Assembly (NCBI GenBank): GCA_963205335.1 | Contig: CAUJIM010000031.1 | Span: 1-59,355, forward strand | DNA: 59,355 nt | Origin: Pseudomonadota bacterium | Lineage (GTDB): Bacteria > Pseudomonadota > Gammaproteobacteria > Burkholderiales > Burkholderiaceae_C | Reading direction: 5' to 3' | Shown here: positions 26,753 through 35,032 of the stretch, piece by piece | Layout of the letters: each line of letters begins with the position of its first letter | Numbering within the stretch: position 1 is the stretch's first letter | The notes under the pieces: generated by a model | Seen by the model: the letters and a program-made list of their open reading frames with translations, nothing else | Databases searched by the model: none | Told to the model about the DNA's origin: nothing | Position numbers and translations under genes: made by a program

Positions 26753-27694
26753 TTACAGGCCGTAGTCTTCGGCGTGGCCCGACATCGCGCGCACGATCAG
26801 CTCGCGGTTGAGCCGGTCGCTCACGAGTTCGGCCAGGCGGTACACGAAATGGCGCAGGTATGCGCCGCGCTTGAAGGCGATGCGCGCGACGCTGTGGCCG
26901 AACAGGTGCCCCGCGGGGCGGGTGAGCAGGTCGGGCGGCAGGTCTTCGCGCACGGCCATCTCGGCGACGATGCCCAGGCCCATGCCGAGGCGCACGTAGG
27001 TCTTGATCACGTCCGAATCCATCGCTTCGAGCACGATGCGCGGCTGCAGCTTGCGCAGCCCGAAGGCGTGGTCGATGCGGCTGCGGCCGGTGAACGAGGG
27101 GTGGTAGGTGATGAGCGGCTCGTGCGACAGGTCTTCGATGTCGACGCGCTCCTTGCGCGCCAGCGGATGGTTCGCGGGCAGCACCAGCACGTGCTGCCAC
27201 TCGTAGCAGGGCAGGGTGACGAGTTCCGGGTAGTCCGCGAGCGACTCGGTGGCCATGCCGATCTCGGCCACCTCCTCGAGCACCATGCGCGCCACCTCCT
27301 GCGGCGTGGCCTGGTGCAGGCTCACGTTGACCTTGGGGTACTGCTCGCGCAGCCGCGCCACCGCCGGCGGCAGCACGTAGCGCGCTTGCGTGTGCGTGGT
27401 GGCGATCGAGAGCGTGCCGCTGTCCTGCGCGCTGAACTGCTCGCCGATGCGCTTGAGGTTGCCCACCTCGCGCATGATCAGCTCGATGCTCTTGAGCACG
27501 TGCTGGCCCGGCTCGGTGATGCGCTTCAGGCGCTTGCCGTGGCGCGCGAAGATGTCCACGCCCAGTTCGTCCTCCAGCTCCAGGATGGCCTTGGAGACCC
27601 CCGGCTGCGAGGTATGCAGTGCCTTCGCCGCCTCCGTCAGGTTGAGCTGGCGCCGCACAGCCTCCTGGACGAAACGGAATTGGTGCAGGTTCAT
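26753..27694 (-). CDS. CysB/Cbl-like LysR-family regulator
   Basis: A 313-residue LysR regulator of the CysB/Cbl branch, which controls sulfate assimilation and alternative sulfur use in response to O- or N-acetylserine. The N-terminus MNLHQFRFVQEAVRR, LNLTEAAKALHTSQPGVSKA and the TTHTQARYVLPPAV effector-domain start are diagnostic for this branch. Further family motifs are LITYHPSFTGRSRIDHAF and DSDVIKTYVRLGMGLGIVAE. The ATG at 27694 is chosen over an upstream in-frame start because it begins at the conserved residue. It leads an operon with the aminotransferase and could also control the sulfonate-type transporter; that is inference. Confidence 0.93.
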   Translation of the reverse strand: MNLHQFRFVQEAVRRQLNLTEAAKALHTSQPGVSKAILELEDELGVDIFARHGKRLKRITEPGQHVLKSIELIMREVGNLKRIGEQFSAQDSGTLSIATTHTQARYVLPPAVARLREQYPKVNVSLHQATPQEVARMVLEEVAEIGMATESLADYPELVTLPCYEWQHVLVLPANHPLARKERVDIEDLSHEPLITYHPSFTGRSRIDHAFGLRKLQPRIVLEAMDSDVIKTYVRLGMGLGIVAEMAVREDLPPDLLTRPAGHLFGHSVARIAFKRGAYLRHFVYRLAELVSDRLNRELIVRAMSGHAEDYGL

Positions 27695-27754
27695 AACCAA
27701 ATATGAATAAAAATGGCCGTCATTATGCAGCGGAGTGCACAAAAAATCAGCGGA

Positions 27755-28867
27755 TCAGCGCCGCAGCACCAGCCAGCCGAACGCCACCAGCGACAGCAGC
27801 GAGTAGATCAGGCCGGGCGCTGCCGCGGTGATCCAGGGAGACCAGTTCTGCAGGTTCCCGGCGAAGCCGAAGAGGTTGTTCAGCAGGAAGAAGCTGATCC
27901 CGGCCATCACGCCGCCGAACACGTAGCCGGCGATGCCGCCGGAGCGGAAGTGCAGGTACGCGAACGGCAGCGACAGCACCACCATCACCAGGCAGCTCAG
28001 GGGATAGAACACCTTGCGCCAGAGTTCGATCTCGTAGCGCTGCGCCGACTGGCCGTTGGCCTGCAGGTGGTGCACGTAGCGGAACAGGTCGACGGTGGGC
28101 ATTTTCTCGGGGTTGAGCAGCGCGGCGGCGACCATGTCGAGCGTGACCTGGGTCGGCCAGCGCCAGCGCGCCTCGGCCAGGCGCTCGACGTGCGCCTGGT
28201 CGGTGTCGATGCGCGTGAACACGTTGCGCTGCACCTGCGCGAGTGTCCAGCCCGGGGCGCCGCCGCCGTCGTCGACGCGGCCCTCGGCGGCGCGGGTGGT
28301 CGATGCCAGGCGGCCGCTGGCGTCGAACTCGAAGATGCGCACGCCGCGCATCTGCCCGTCCGGCTCGAGCGTGCGCACGTTGATGGCGAACGACTGCCCG
28401 CCCTGCTGTTCCTTGAGCCAGGCGCCGGTGATCCCGAGGCTGGCCGGGCCCAGCTGGCGCGCCTTGACGATCTGCGCCGCGCGCTCGCTCGCCGGAGCGA
28501 TGTAGTCGCCGAACGCGAAGGTGGCTGCGGTGAACATCGCGCCGAGCGTCAGCACGGTGCCCAGCGCCTGCCAGGGCCCGAGGCCGCTCGTGCGCATGAT
28601 GGTGAATTCCGAGTTCTGCGCCAGCCGCGCCATGACGAAGATCGTGCCGATCAGCACCGTGATCGGCAGCAGCTCGTAGACGTGCTGCGGCTGGCGCAGC
28701 GCGACGAACAGCAGCGCGCTGGAGAGCGGATAGGCCTTGCCCGCGGCGCCCACGGTGCGCAGCTCGTCCACCATGTCGAAAAAGAAGAACAGCGCGAGGA
28801 ACGCCAGCGTGGCGAAGGCCACGCTCAGCGCCACTTCGCGGTAGAGGTAGCGGCGCAGCGTCTTCAT
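27755..28867 (-). CDS. lptG: LPS export permease LptG
   Basis: One of two permeases of the LptB2FG ABC complex that extracts lipopolysaccharide from the inner membrane. The 370-residue protein starts MKTLRRYLYREVALSVAF. It has membrane segments near both ends, with a periplasmic jellyroll between, and VYELLPITVLIGTIFVMARL, QNSEFTIMRTSGL and VFYPLSCLVMVVLSLPFAYL. It overlaps lptF by 4 bp (ATGA). Confidence 0.95.
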   Translation of the reverse strand: MKTLRRYLYREVALSVAFATLAFLALFFFFDMVDELRTVGAAGKAYPLSSALLFVALRQPQHVYELLPITVLIGTIFVMARLAQNSEFTIMRTSGLGPWQALGTVLTLGAMFTAATFAFGDYIAPASERAAQIVKARQLGPASLGITGAWLKEQQGGQSFAINVRTLEPDGQMRGVRIFEFDASGRLASTTRAAEGRVDDGGGAPGWTLAQVQRNVFTRIDTDQAHVERLAEARWRWPTQVTLDMVAAALLNPEKMPTVDLFRYVHHLQANGQSAQRYEIELWRKVFYPLSCLVMVVLSLPFAYLHFRSGGIAGYVFGGVMAGISFFLLNNLFGFAGNLQNWSPWITAAAPGLIYSLLSLVAFGWLVLRR

Positions 28868-29958
28868 GGCGCCGCCCGCCGGCGCCAGAGGGCGCGCGGC
28901 GACCAGTGGTTGTGGCGCGCCAGCAGCAGCAGCAGCCCGAGCCCCAGCGTGCCGCCATGCAGCCCCAGCACCAGCGTGGGCAGCGCGAGCCGCCCGGCCG
29001 CCACCCAGCTCTGGCCCACGTTCATCAGGTTGTAGTACGCCATGAAGGCGAACAGCGCGAACATCAGGCTGGCGCTGCGCGCCGCGCGCGGCTGCACCAC
29101 GGCCACGGCCAGCCCCAGCACCACCAGGTTGAGCACCGCCAGCGCCAGGCCCAGGCGCCAGCCCAGCTCGGCGCGCTGCACCGGCGTCGGGTCGGCCAGC
29201 AGCGCCAGCGTGCCCTGGGTCTTGGCCGAGGCGGCGTCGCGCGAGGCGCTGGACGCGGTGCCGACCTGCGTGCCGTATTCGACGAACTCGCTCACCCGCA
29301 GCCCGGGCTTGGCGAGCAGCGTCTCGACCCGCTGCCCCTGGTTGAGCAGGGCCACGCGCTGCCCGTCCTGCACCGTGAGCCGCGCGCTCTGGGCCGATGT
29401 CACGGTCTCGCGGTCCGGCGCGGTGGTGGCGATGAACACCTTGCTCGCCACGTTGGCTTCGGGCGTGTCCTTGTCGATGAAGAAGACGCGCGCGCCGTTG
29501 GCCGTCTCCTGGAATTCGCCCGGGGCGATGCGGTCCACGTCGCTGCGCTGCTCGTAGCGCGCCTTGAGCTCGTCGATCTGCTGGTTGGCCCAGGGCCAGA
29601 CCGCGAGCGAAAGCGCCGTCACGGCCAGCACCACCGGCCAGGCGAAGCGCAGCAGCGGCGCGAGCAGCGCCATCAGGCCGCGCCCGGCGCCGAACCAGAT
29701 CACCATCTCGCTGTCGCGGTACATGCGCGAGAGCGTGCTGACCACCGCGACGAACAGGCTCAGGCTCAGGATCGTCGAGAGCTGCCCGAGCACCGTGTAG
29801 CCCATGACCAGCACCACGTCGGACGGGTCGACGCCGCCGCGCGCGGCCTGCCCCAGCGTGCGCACCAGCATGATCGTCATGACCACGGTGACCAGCACCA
29901 CCAGGGTGGCGCCGAAGCTGCGCGCCAGCTCCTTGCGGATGGATGAATCGAATAACAT
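28864..29958 (-). CDS. lptF: LPS export permease LptF
   Basis: Partner of LptG. The 364-residue protein starts MLFDSSIRKELARSFGATLV. Six membrane segments and a periplasmic beta domain are seen (GEFQETANGARVFFIDKD, VSEFVEYGTQVG). The C-terminus has a low-complexity Leu-rich last helix and an Arg-rich end. It is divergent from pepA with 54 bp between starts, the usual proteobacterial arrangement. Confidence 0.95.
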   Translation of the reverse strand: MLFDSSIRKELARSFGATLVVLVTVVMTIMLVRTLGQAARGGVDPSDVVLVMGYTVLGQLSTILSLSLFVAVVSTLSRMYRDSEMVIWFGAGRGLMALLAPLLRFAWPVVLAVTALSLAVWPWANQQIDELKARYEQRSDVDRIAPGEFQETANGARVFFIDKDTPEANVASKVFIATTAPDRETVTSAQSARLTVQDGQRVALLNQGQRVETLLAKPGLRVSEFVEYGTQVGTASSASRDAASAKTQGTLALLADPTPVQRAELGWRLGLALAVLNLVVLGLAVAVVQPRAARSASLMFALFAFMAYYNLMNVGQSWVAAGRLALPTLVLGLHGGTLGLGLLLLLARHNHWSPRALWRRRAAP

Positions 29959-30012
29959 CGAAGAGGCAGGTGCCCGATCGTCCGGTGCCTGCCCGTAAGG
30001 GTTGGAACAAGC

Positions 30013-31500
30013 ATGGATTTTGAACTGAAAACGCTCTCGCCCGCGGCGGCCGGAGCGCAGCGCTGCGATTTGCTGGTGCTGCTGGTGGCCGATGGTTTCG
30101 CGGCGGGGCACGACGCGCTGACCACGCTGGCCGCGGTGGCGCTCAAGCAGGGCGACCTGCACACCCGCGCCGGGGCCTCGCTGCAGTGCTATGGCGCGCC
30201 GGGGGTGGCCACGCGCCGGCTGCTGCTGCTGGGCGTCGGCGACGGGGGCGCGGCGGCGGTGCGCAAGGCGGTGCTGACGCTGGCGCCGCTGCTCAAGGCG
30301 GCGGCGACCAAGCGGCTGGTGCTGGTGACGGCGCAGGCGCTGCAGCCGCAGGCCGTGGGCGCGGCGGTGCGCGCGCTGTCGGAGGCGAGCTACGTCTACA
30401 CCACGACCAAGAACAAGCCCGAGCCCCGGCTGCTGGCGCGCGCCGTGCTCGGCGTGCCCGACGCGGCGGCGGTGCACGATGCCTTCGCCACCGCGGCGGC
30501 CGTGGTCGCGGGCGTGGAGTTCGCGCGCGAGTGGGCCAACCGCCCGGCCAACCATGCCACGCCCACGCGGCTGGGCGAGGCCGCGCGCGCCCTGGCGCGC
30601 GAGCGCGGCCTCGCCTGCAGGCTGCATGGCCCGGCCCAGGTGGCCAAGCTGGGCATGGGCGCCTTCATGGCGGTGGCGCAGGGTTCGAGCGAGCCGCTGC
30701 GTTTCATCGAACTGCACTACCAGGGCGCGCCCAAGGGGCAGGCACCGGTCGTGCTGGTGGGCAAGGGCATCACCTTCGATGCCGGCGGCATCTCGCTCAA
30801 GCCGCCCGCCGGCATGGACGAGATGAAGTTCGACATGGGCGGGGCGGCGAGTGTGCTGGGTACGTTCCGGGCGCTGGCGCAGCTGCGGCCGCGGGTCAAC
30901 GTCGTCGGGCTGATCCCGAGCTGCGAGAACCTGCCCGACGGCAAGGCGGTCAAGCCCGGCGACGTGGTCACGAGCATGAGTGGGCAGACGATAGAGATCC
31001 TCAACACCGATGCCGAGGGGCGGCTGGCGCTGTGCGACGCGCTGGCCTACGCCGCGCGCTTCAAGCCGCAGGCGGTGGTGGACCTGGCCACGCTCACCGG
31101 CGCCTGCGTGGTGGCGCTGGGGCACGTGCGCAGCGGCCTGTTCGCCAGCGACGAGGCGCTGGCGGCGCGGCTGCAGGCCGCGGGCGACGAGGCGCTCGAC
31201 CCGTGCTGGCGCATGCCGCTGGACGATGAATACGCCGAAGGGCTCAAGAGCGCCTTCGCCGACGTGGCCAACGTGGCCGGGCGCCCGGCCGGCGCGGTGA
31301 CGGCGGCGAAATTCCTGCAGCGCTTCGTCGGCGCCTTCCCCTGGGCCCACCTGGACATCGCCGGCACCGCCTGGAAGACCGGGTCGGCCAAGGGCGCCAC
31401 CGGCAGGCCCGTGGCGCTGCTGGTGCACTACCTGCTCGGCGTGGCCGAGGCGCAGCGGGACGCGCCGCAGCCGGGCCGGCGCGCGCCACGCGCCGCATGA
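30013..31500 (+). CDS. pepA: leucyl aminopeptidase (cytosol aminopeptidase, M17)
   Basis: Metal-dependent aminopeptidase that trims N-terminal residues; the family also has DNA-binding members. The 495-residue protein has GKGITFDAGGISLKPPAGMD (metal Lys and Asp), FDMGGAASVLGTF, the M17 signature NTDAEGRLALCDAL, and DLATLTGACVVALG. GGAAGG-like purines are weak upstream of the ATG at 30013. holC follows after 28 bp, a common pairing. Confidence 0.96.
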   Translation: MDFELKTLSPAAAGAQRCDLLVLLVADGFAAGHDALTTLAAVALKQGDLHTRAGASLQCYGAPGVATRRLLLLGVGDGGAAAVRKAVLTLAPLLKAAATKRLVLVTAQALQPQAVGAAVRALSEASYVYTTTKNKPEPRLLARAVLGVPDAAAVHDAFATAAAVVAGVEFAREWANRPANHATPTRLGEAARALARERGLACRLHGPAQVAKLGMGAFMAVAQGSSEPLRFIELHYQGAPKGQAPVVLVGKGITFDAGGISLKPPAGMDEMKFDMGGAASVLGTFRALAQLRPRVNVVGLIPSCENLPDGKAVKPGDVVTSMSGQTIEILNTDAEGRLALCDALAYAARFKPQAVVDLATLTGACVVALGHVRSGLFASDEALAARLQAAGDEALDPCWRMPLDDEYAEGLKSAFADVANVAGRPAGAVTAAKFLQRFVGAFPWAHLDIAGTAWKTGSAKGATGRPVALLVHYLLGVAEAQRDAPQPGRRAPRAA

Positions 31501-31528
31501 CGGCGCGCCAGACGTGGCGGAGCGCGGC

Positions 31529-31966
31529 ATGACCACGGTGGCCTTTCATTTCAACGCGCCCGACAAGCTGGCCCATGCCTGCCGGCTGGTCGCCGACGCC
31601 CTGCGCCGGGACGGGCCGCGCATCGTCGTCTGCGGGGCGCCGGAGGTGCTCGCGCGCGTGGACCAGATGCTCTGGGGCGCCTCGGCCACCGCGTTCCCGG
31701 CCCATTGCTTCGCCGATGCCCCGGAGGTGGTGCTGCGGGCATCGCCGGTCGTGCTCGCGGCCGATCCGCGCCAGGCGCCGGCGCGCGATCTGCTGCTGCA
31801 GCTGGGGGATGCGGTGCCCGAGGAGGTCGCGGCGTTCCACAGCGTGGTCGAGGTGGTGGATGCGGCGGACGCGGCCGACCGCGCGCGCGCGCGCGAGCGC
31901 TGGCGCCACTATGCGCAGGCCGGCCACGCCATCGAGCGGCTGGACCTGGCCGCGCCCGAGAAATGA
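31529..31966 (+). CDS. holC: DNA polymerase III chi subunit
   Basis: Chi links the clamp-loader to single-stranded DNA-binding protein. The 145-residue protein shows VAFHFNAPDKLAHACRLVAD, the GAPEVLARVDQMLWG segment, FPAHCFADAP and the C-terminal RWRHYAQAGHAIERLDL. The ATG at 31529 has GGAG upstream; an in-frame GTG at 31514 is less likely. Its stop overlaps a possible ATG of the next gene. Confidence 0.93.
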   Translation: MTTVAFHFNAPDKLAHACRLVADALRRDGPRIVVCGAPEVLARVDQMLWGASATAFPAHCFADAPEVVLRASPVVLAADPRQAPARDLLLQLGDAVPEEVAAFHSVVEVVDAADAADRARARERWRHYAQAGHAIERLDLAAPEK

Positions 31967-31974
31967 GGCCCGAG

Positions 31975-32361
31975 ATGAGCACTCCGAGGATGCCCCCACG
32001 CTTCGTTCCCACGCTGACCGACGTGGTGCCGGCTCCGCCCGACCTGCCGCCGCTGCCGCCCCCTGCGCCGCTGCCGCTGCCCGAGGCGCCGCCTGCGCTC
32101 CAGCTGCTGCCCATCGTGCTGGCGGACGAGGCGGCGCCCGCCGGTGGCGCGCCGGATGCCGTCACGCTGGCTTTCCCGGACGGCGAGGAGCCGCTGGTCC
32201 AGCGCCTGCGGGAGCTGATCGAGCAGCGCCTGCAGCAGGCGCTGCAGGCCGCCTTGCAGGACCTGGAGCCGCTGATGCACGAGGCGCTGGCCCAGGTGCT
32301 GGCGGACGAGGCCGGCCGGCCGCGGGCGGCGCCGGGCGAGGACGATCGCGCCGGGCGGTGA
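31975..32361 (+). CDS. small Pro/Glu-rich protein of unknown function
   Basis: A 128-residue protein with a Pro-rich first half (PPLPPPAPLPLPEAPPA) and a helical Gln/Leu-rich second half (LRELIEQRLQQALQAALQDL) that could be a coiled coil. It starts at 31975 (MSTPRMPPRFVPTLT) with GAGG upstream; the ATG at 31963, overlapping the holC stop, would add four residues. Position right behind holC suggests co-expression. No signal peptide or membrane segment is present, and I cannot name a family. Confidence 0.65.
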   Translation: MSTPRMPPRFVPTLTDVVPAPPDLPPLPPPAPLPLPEAPPALQLLPIVLADEAAPAGGAPDAVTLAFPDGEEPLVQRLRELIEQRLQQALQAALQDLEPLMHEALAQVLADEAGRPRAAPGEDDRAGR

Positions 32362-32404
32362 CGCTGACCGGGCCGGTCGGAACAGGGGTTTGCACGGCGG
32401 CTGT

Positions 32405-32475
32405 GCCGTTTGCCGCTATATCTTTTGGTGATATTCAAATATATGCATCGATTGATATATGTGCTTAGAATGAAC
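32405..32475. promoter_or_regulatory. A/T-rich palindromic promoter region of the flavoprotein operon
   Basis: In the 285-bp gap before the flavoprotein gene, this stretch is strikingly A/T-rich. CAAATATATG (32436-32445) and GATATATGTG (32454-32463) form an imperfect inverted repeat, 8 of 10 pairs, around an 8-base spacer. A shorter perfect one, ATATT-CA-AATAT, lies at 32431-32442. ArsR-type sulfide sensors (BigR/SqrR) bind A/T-rich palindromes of this general kind, but no such regulator is encoded nearby. Confidence 0.45.
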
Positions 32476-32646
32476 CGGTCAGGGATGCGGACGCACCACC
32501 GTTGGCTCGGCTCCAGTGGTATGCGGCCTGCGCGGCACCAGACATCGATTGCCTGATACCCACAGACCGGTTCTTCACTGCCAGACCGCAGACTGCTGCG
32601 CCGTGGCCGCTTTCCTGGTGTCCATCACAACCCACAGGAGAGAGCA

Positions 32647-33990
32647 ATGTCGGATCGGAGAAGCTTTTTGAAGAGCGGCGGGCTGGCGCTGGCCGCGGGG
32701 GCCGCCGGCGTGGCGGCGGGCGCGAGCGGCAGCGCCGCGGCGGCGCCGGCGGTGGTCGCGGGCCGCGTGGCCGACCTGCCCAAGGCCAGGGGGCCGCGCC
32801 TGGTGGTGCTCGGCGGCGGCACCTCGGGGCTGACCATCGCCAAGTACGCCAAGAAGGAATTCCCGCAGTTCGACGTGGTGCTGGTCGAAAAGCGCGACAT
32901 GTACTCCTCGTGCTTCACCAGCAACCTCTGGTACGCCGGGCTGATCACGCTGGAGAACCTGGCCAACCACAGCTTCCTCGACGCCGCGGTGAACAACAAG
33001 TACACCTACTTCAACGCCACGGCCACGGGGCTGGACCGCGCCGGCAAGACCCTGGCCACGAGCGAGGGCGACATCAAGTACGACTACCTGGTGATCGCCC
33101 CCGGCATCTCGTACGACTTCGCCAAGATCGGCGTCGACGACATCGATGCGCAGACGGCGCTGCGCCAGACCTACCCCGGCGGCTTCATCTCGCCGACCGA
33201 GCACGTCACGCTGCACCGCAAGATCCGCGAGTTCGAGGGCGGGGTGTTCATCCAGACCGTGCCCAGCGGCAACTACCGCTGCCTGCCCGCGCCCTACGAG
33301 CGCGCCTGCCTGATCGCGTCGCTGATCAAGAAGAACAAGATCAAGGGCAAGGTCGTCCTGCTGGACGCCAACCCCGAGGTGACGATCAAGGCCGAGGGCT
33401 TCCATGCCGCCTTCGACCAGCTCTACAAGGGCATCCTCGAGTACAAGCCGGGCGTGGCGGTCAAGGGCGTGGACGTGGCCAAGCGCACGATCGAGACCGA
33501 TTTCGACAGCTACCAGTTCGACGACGCGGCGATCTACCCGAACGTGCGCGCCTCCACGCTGATCGAGCAGTTCGGGCTGGTGGCGCCGGCCACCAAGTCC
33601 AACCAGAAGGAGGCCGACATCGACACGCGCTTCTACAACGTGGTGGGCGACCCGCACGTGTACGTCACCGGCGACTCGCGCCCGCACCCCTATTCCAAGA
33701 GCGCCAACACCTCCAACACCGAGGCGCACTACATCGCCAAGGTGCTGGCCGCGCGCGCGCAGGGCAAGGAGATTTCCTGGACCACGCCCGAGACCATCTG
33801 CTACTCCGTCGTCAACGCCTTCCCGATGGAGGCGATCTCGGTCAAGGCGCACTACGTCTACGACGCGGGCAAGGACGCGATCACCGGCTTCTCGCCCGAC
33901 ACCCAGGTGTTCAACAACCGCGACGCCGCCAAGGGCCAGGCCACGCTGGAATGGGCCAAGGGGCTGTACCGCGACATGTTCAACGCCTGA
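32647..33990 (+). CDS. flavocytochrome c sulfide dehydrogenase-type flavoprotein (FccB/SoxF-like)
   Basis: A 447-residue FAD-dependent oxidoreductase of the FccB/SoxF type, which oxidises sulfide in the periplasm. It has a Tat-like leader (DRRSFLKSGGLALAAGAAG), a dinucleotide fold (LVVLGGGTSGL, residues 53-62), DYLVIAPGISYDF and the FAD-binding VTGDSR. The two redox cysteines of the family appear conserved, Cys212 in NYRCLPAPYERA and Cys385 in TICYSVVN, with the FCSD-type C-terminal domain. Spacing to AGGAGAG is good. The next gene encodes a Rieske protein, not the usual cytochrome c subunit. Confidence 0.88.
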   Translation: MSDRRSFLKSGGLALAAGAAGVAAGASGSAAAAPAVVAGRVADLPKARGPRLVVLGGGTSGLTIAKYAKKEFPQFDVVLVEKRDMYSSCFTSNLWYAGLITLENLANHSFLDAAVNNKYTYFNATATGLDRAGKTLATSEGDIKYDYLVIAPGISYDFAKIGVDDIDAQTALRQTYPGGFISPTEHVTLHRKIREFEGGVFIQTVPSGNYRCLPAPYERACLIASLIKKNKIKGKVVLLDANPEVTIKAEGFHAAFDQLYKGILEYKPGVAVKGVDVAKRTIETDFDSYQFDDAAIYPNVRASTLIEQFGLVAPATKSNQKEADIDTRFYNVVGDPHVYVTGDSRPHPYSKSANTSNTEAHYIAKVLAARAQGKEISWTTPETICYSVVNAFPMEAISVKAHYVYDAGKDAITGFSPDTQVFNNRDAAKGQATLEWAKGLYRDMFNA

Positions 33991-34066
33991 CGCGGCGCCC
34001 CTCCTGCCGCAGGCCGCCCGAGGGCGGCCTTGCGCTGCCATGCATCGATACGACAAGGAGACATGG

Positions 34067-34759
34067 ATGGATCGCCGATGCTTCACCCAATGGTGTTCGG
34101 GCGCGCTGCTGGCGCAGGGCCTGGCGGCCTGGGCCGGGCCGATCGAGGACTACGCCCGCACCGCGCTGGTGCACCCCGACGGCGCGCCGCTCAGGGCGTC
34201 CGAGGTGGGCACCAGCGAGGCGATGGTCTTCGCCTACCCGCTCAAGGGCATTCCCTGCTACCTGATCAACCTGGGCGAGAGAAAACCCGCGGTGCGGACC
34301 CTCGCTTCGCCGGACGACGGCGAGTACGCCAACCCCGAGGGCGTGGGCCCCGGCGGCAGCCTGGTGGCGTTCGTCGCGATCTGCACGCACCAGCTCAGCT
34401 ACCCCACGCCGCAGGCGAGCTACCTGCGCTATGCCGCCGCCGGCAGCGAACTGGCGGGCGCGCCGGGGCGCATCGTCTGCTGCGCGCACGGCAGCGTGTA
34501 CGACCCGGCGCAGGGCGGCATGCGCGTGTCCGGCCCGTCGGAGCATCCCCTCATGCCGGTGCGGCTGGACTGGGACCGGGCGAGCGACGGGCTCTTCGCC
34601 ACGGGGGCCGTGGGGCGCCAGTTCTTCGAGCGCTTCTTCAAGACCTTCAAGGGCGAGCTGATCGAGCACCATGGCCCGGGCGTGTACCGCCAGGAGGTGG
34701 AGGGCGGCGCGGTGACGGTGCCGCTGAGCCGCTACTCGCGCACCGTGCCCGCCTGCTGA
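34067..34759 (+). CDS. exported Rieske [2Fe-2S] protein
   Basis: A 230-residue protein with a twin-arginine-like N-terminus (MDRRCFTQWCSGALLAQGLA). The Rieske ligands are Cys106-Thr-His108 (CTHQLSY) and Cys138-Cys-Ala-His141 (CCAHGSVYDP). The gap between the two ligand pairs is about 29 residues, longer than the usual 15-17. The second Cys of the bc1-type CTHLGC box is absent, so the usual disulfide may be missing. AAGGAG lies six bases before the ATG at 34067. It follows the flavoprotein by 76 bp and is probably its electron partner. It is not a typical PetA, since it lacks the membrane anchor and bc1 neighbours. Confidence 0.87.
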   Translation: MDRRCFTQWCSGALLAQGLAAWAGPIEDYARTALVHPDGAPLRASEVGTSEAMVFAYPLKGIPCYLINLGERKPAVRTLASPDDGEYANPEGVGPGGSLVAFVAICTHQLSYPTPQASYLRYAAAGSELAGAPGRIVCCAHGSVYDPAQGGMRVSGPSEHPLMPVRLDWDRASDGLFATGAVGRQFFERFFKTFKGELIEHHGPGVYRQEVEGGAVTVPLSRYSRTVPAC

Positions 34760-34765
34760 CGCCGC

Positions 34766-34990
34766 TCAGTCGCCGCGGCGGGTGTAGCGGCGGTAGCCGC
34801 CGCGCGCGATGAAGGCCAGGCCCAGCACCAGCGCGAACCAGCCGACCAGGCGCATCTGCAGCATCAGCTCGCGCACGTCGGCGGAGCGCGCCACGTAGGG
34901 TCCGAGCAGGATCACCGCGCCGATCAGCGCGCAGATCACGCCCTTGGTCAGGATCTCGGCGTCGGCCTTGTCTTTGGGCGGGGTGGGCAT
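34766..34990 (-). CDS. small two-helix membrane protein
   Basis: A 74-residue protein with two predicted membrane segments (GVICALIGAVILLGPYVA and LVGWFALVLGLAFIA) and a basic C-terminus (RGGYRRYTRRGD). It is divergent from the YlqF-like GTPase (42 bp) and ends 6 bp from the Rieske gene. Function unknown; similar small proteins are common in Comamonadaceae. Confidence 0.75.
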   Translation of the reverse strand: MPTPPKDKADAEILTKGVICALIGAVILLGPYVARSADVRELMLQMRLVGWFALVLGLAFIARGGYRRYTRRGD

Positions 34991-35032
34991 GGCGCCATTA
35001 TCCTTGGCGCTTTCATGAAAGGGCGGCACCGC

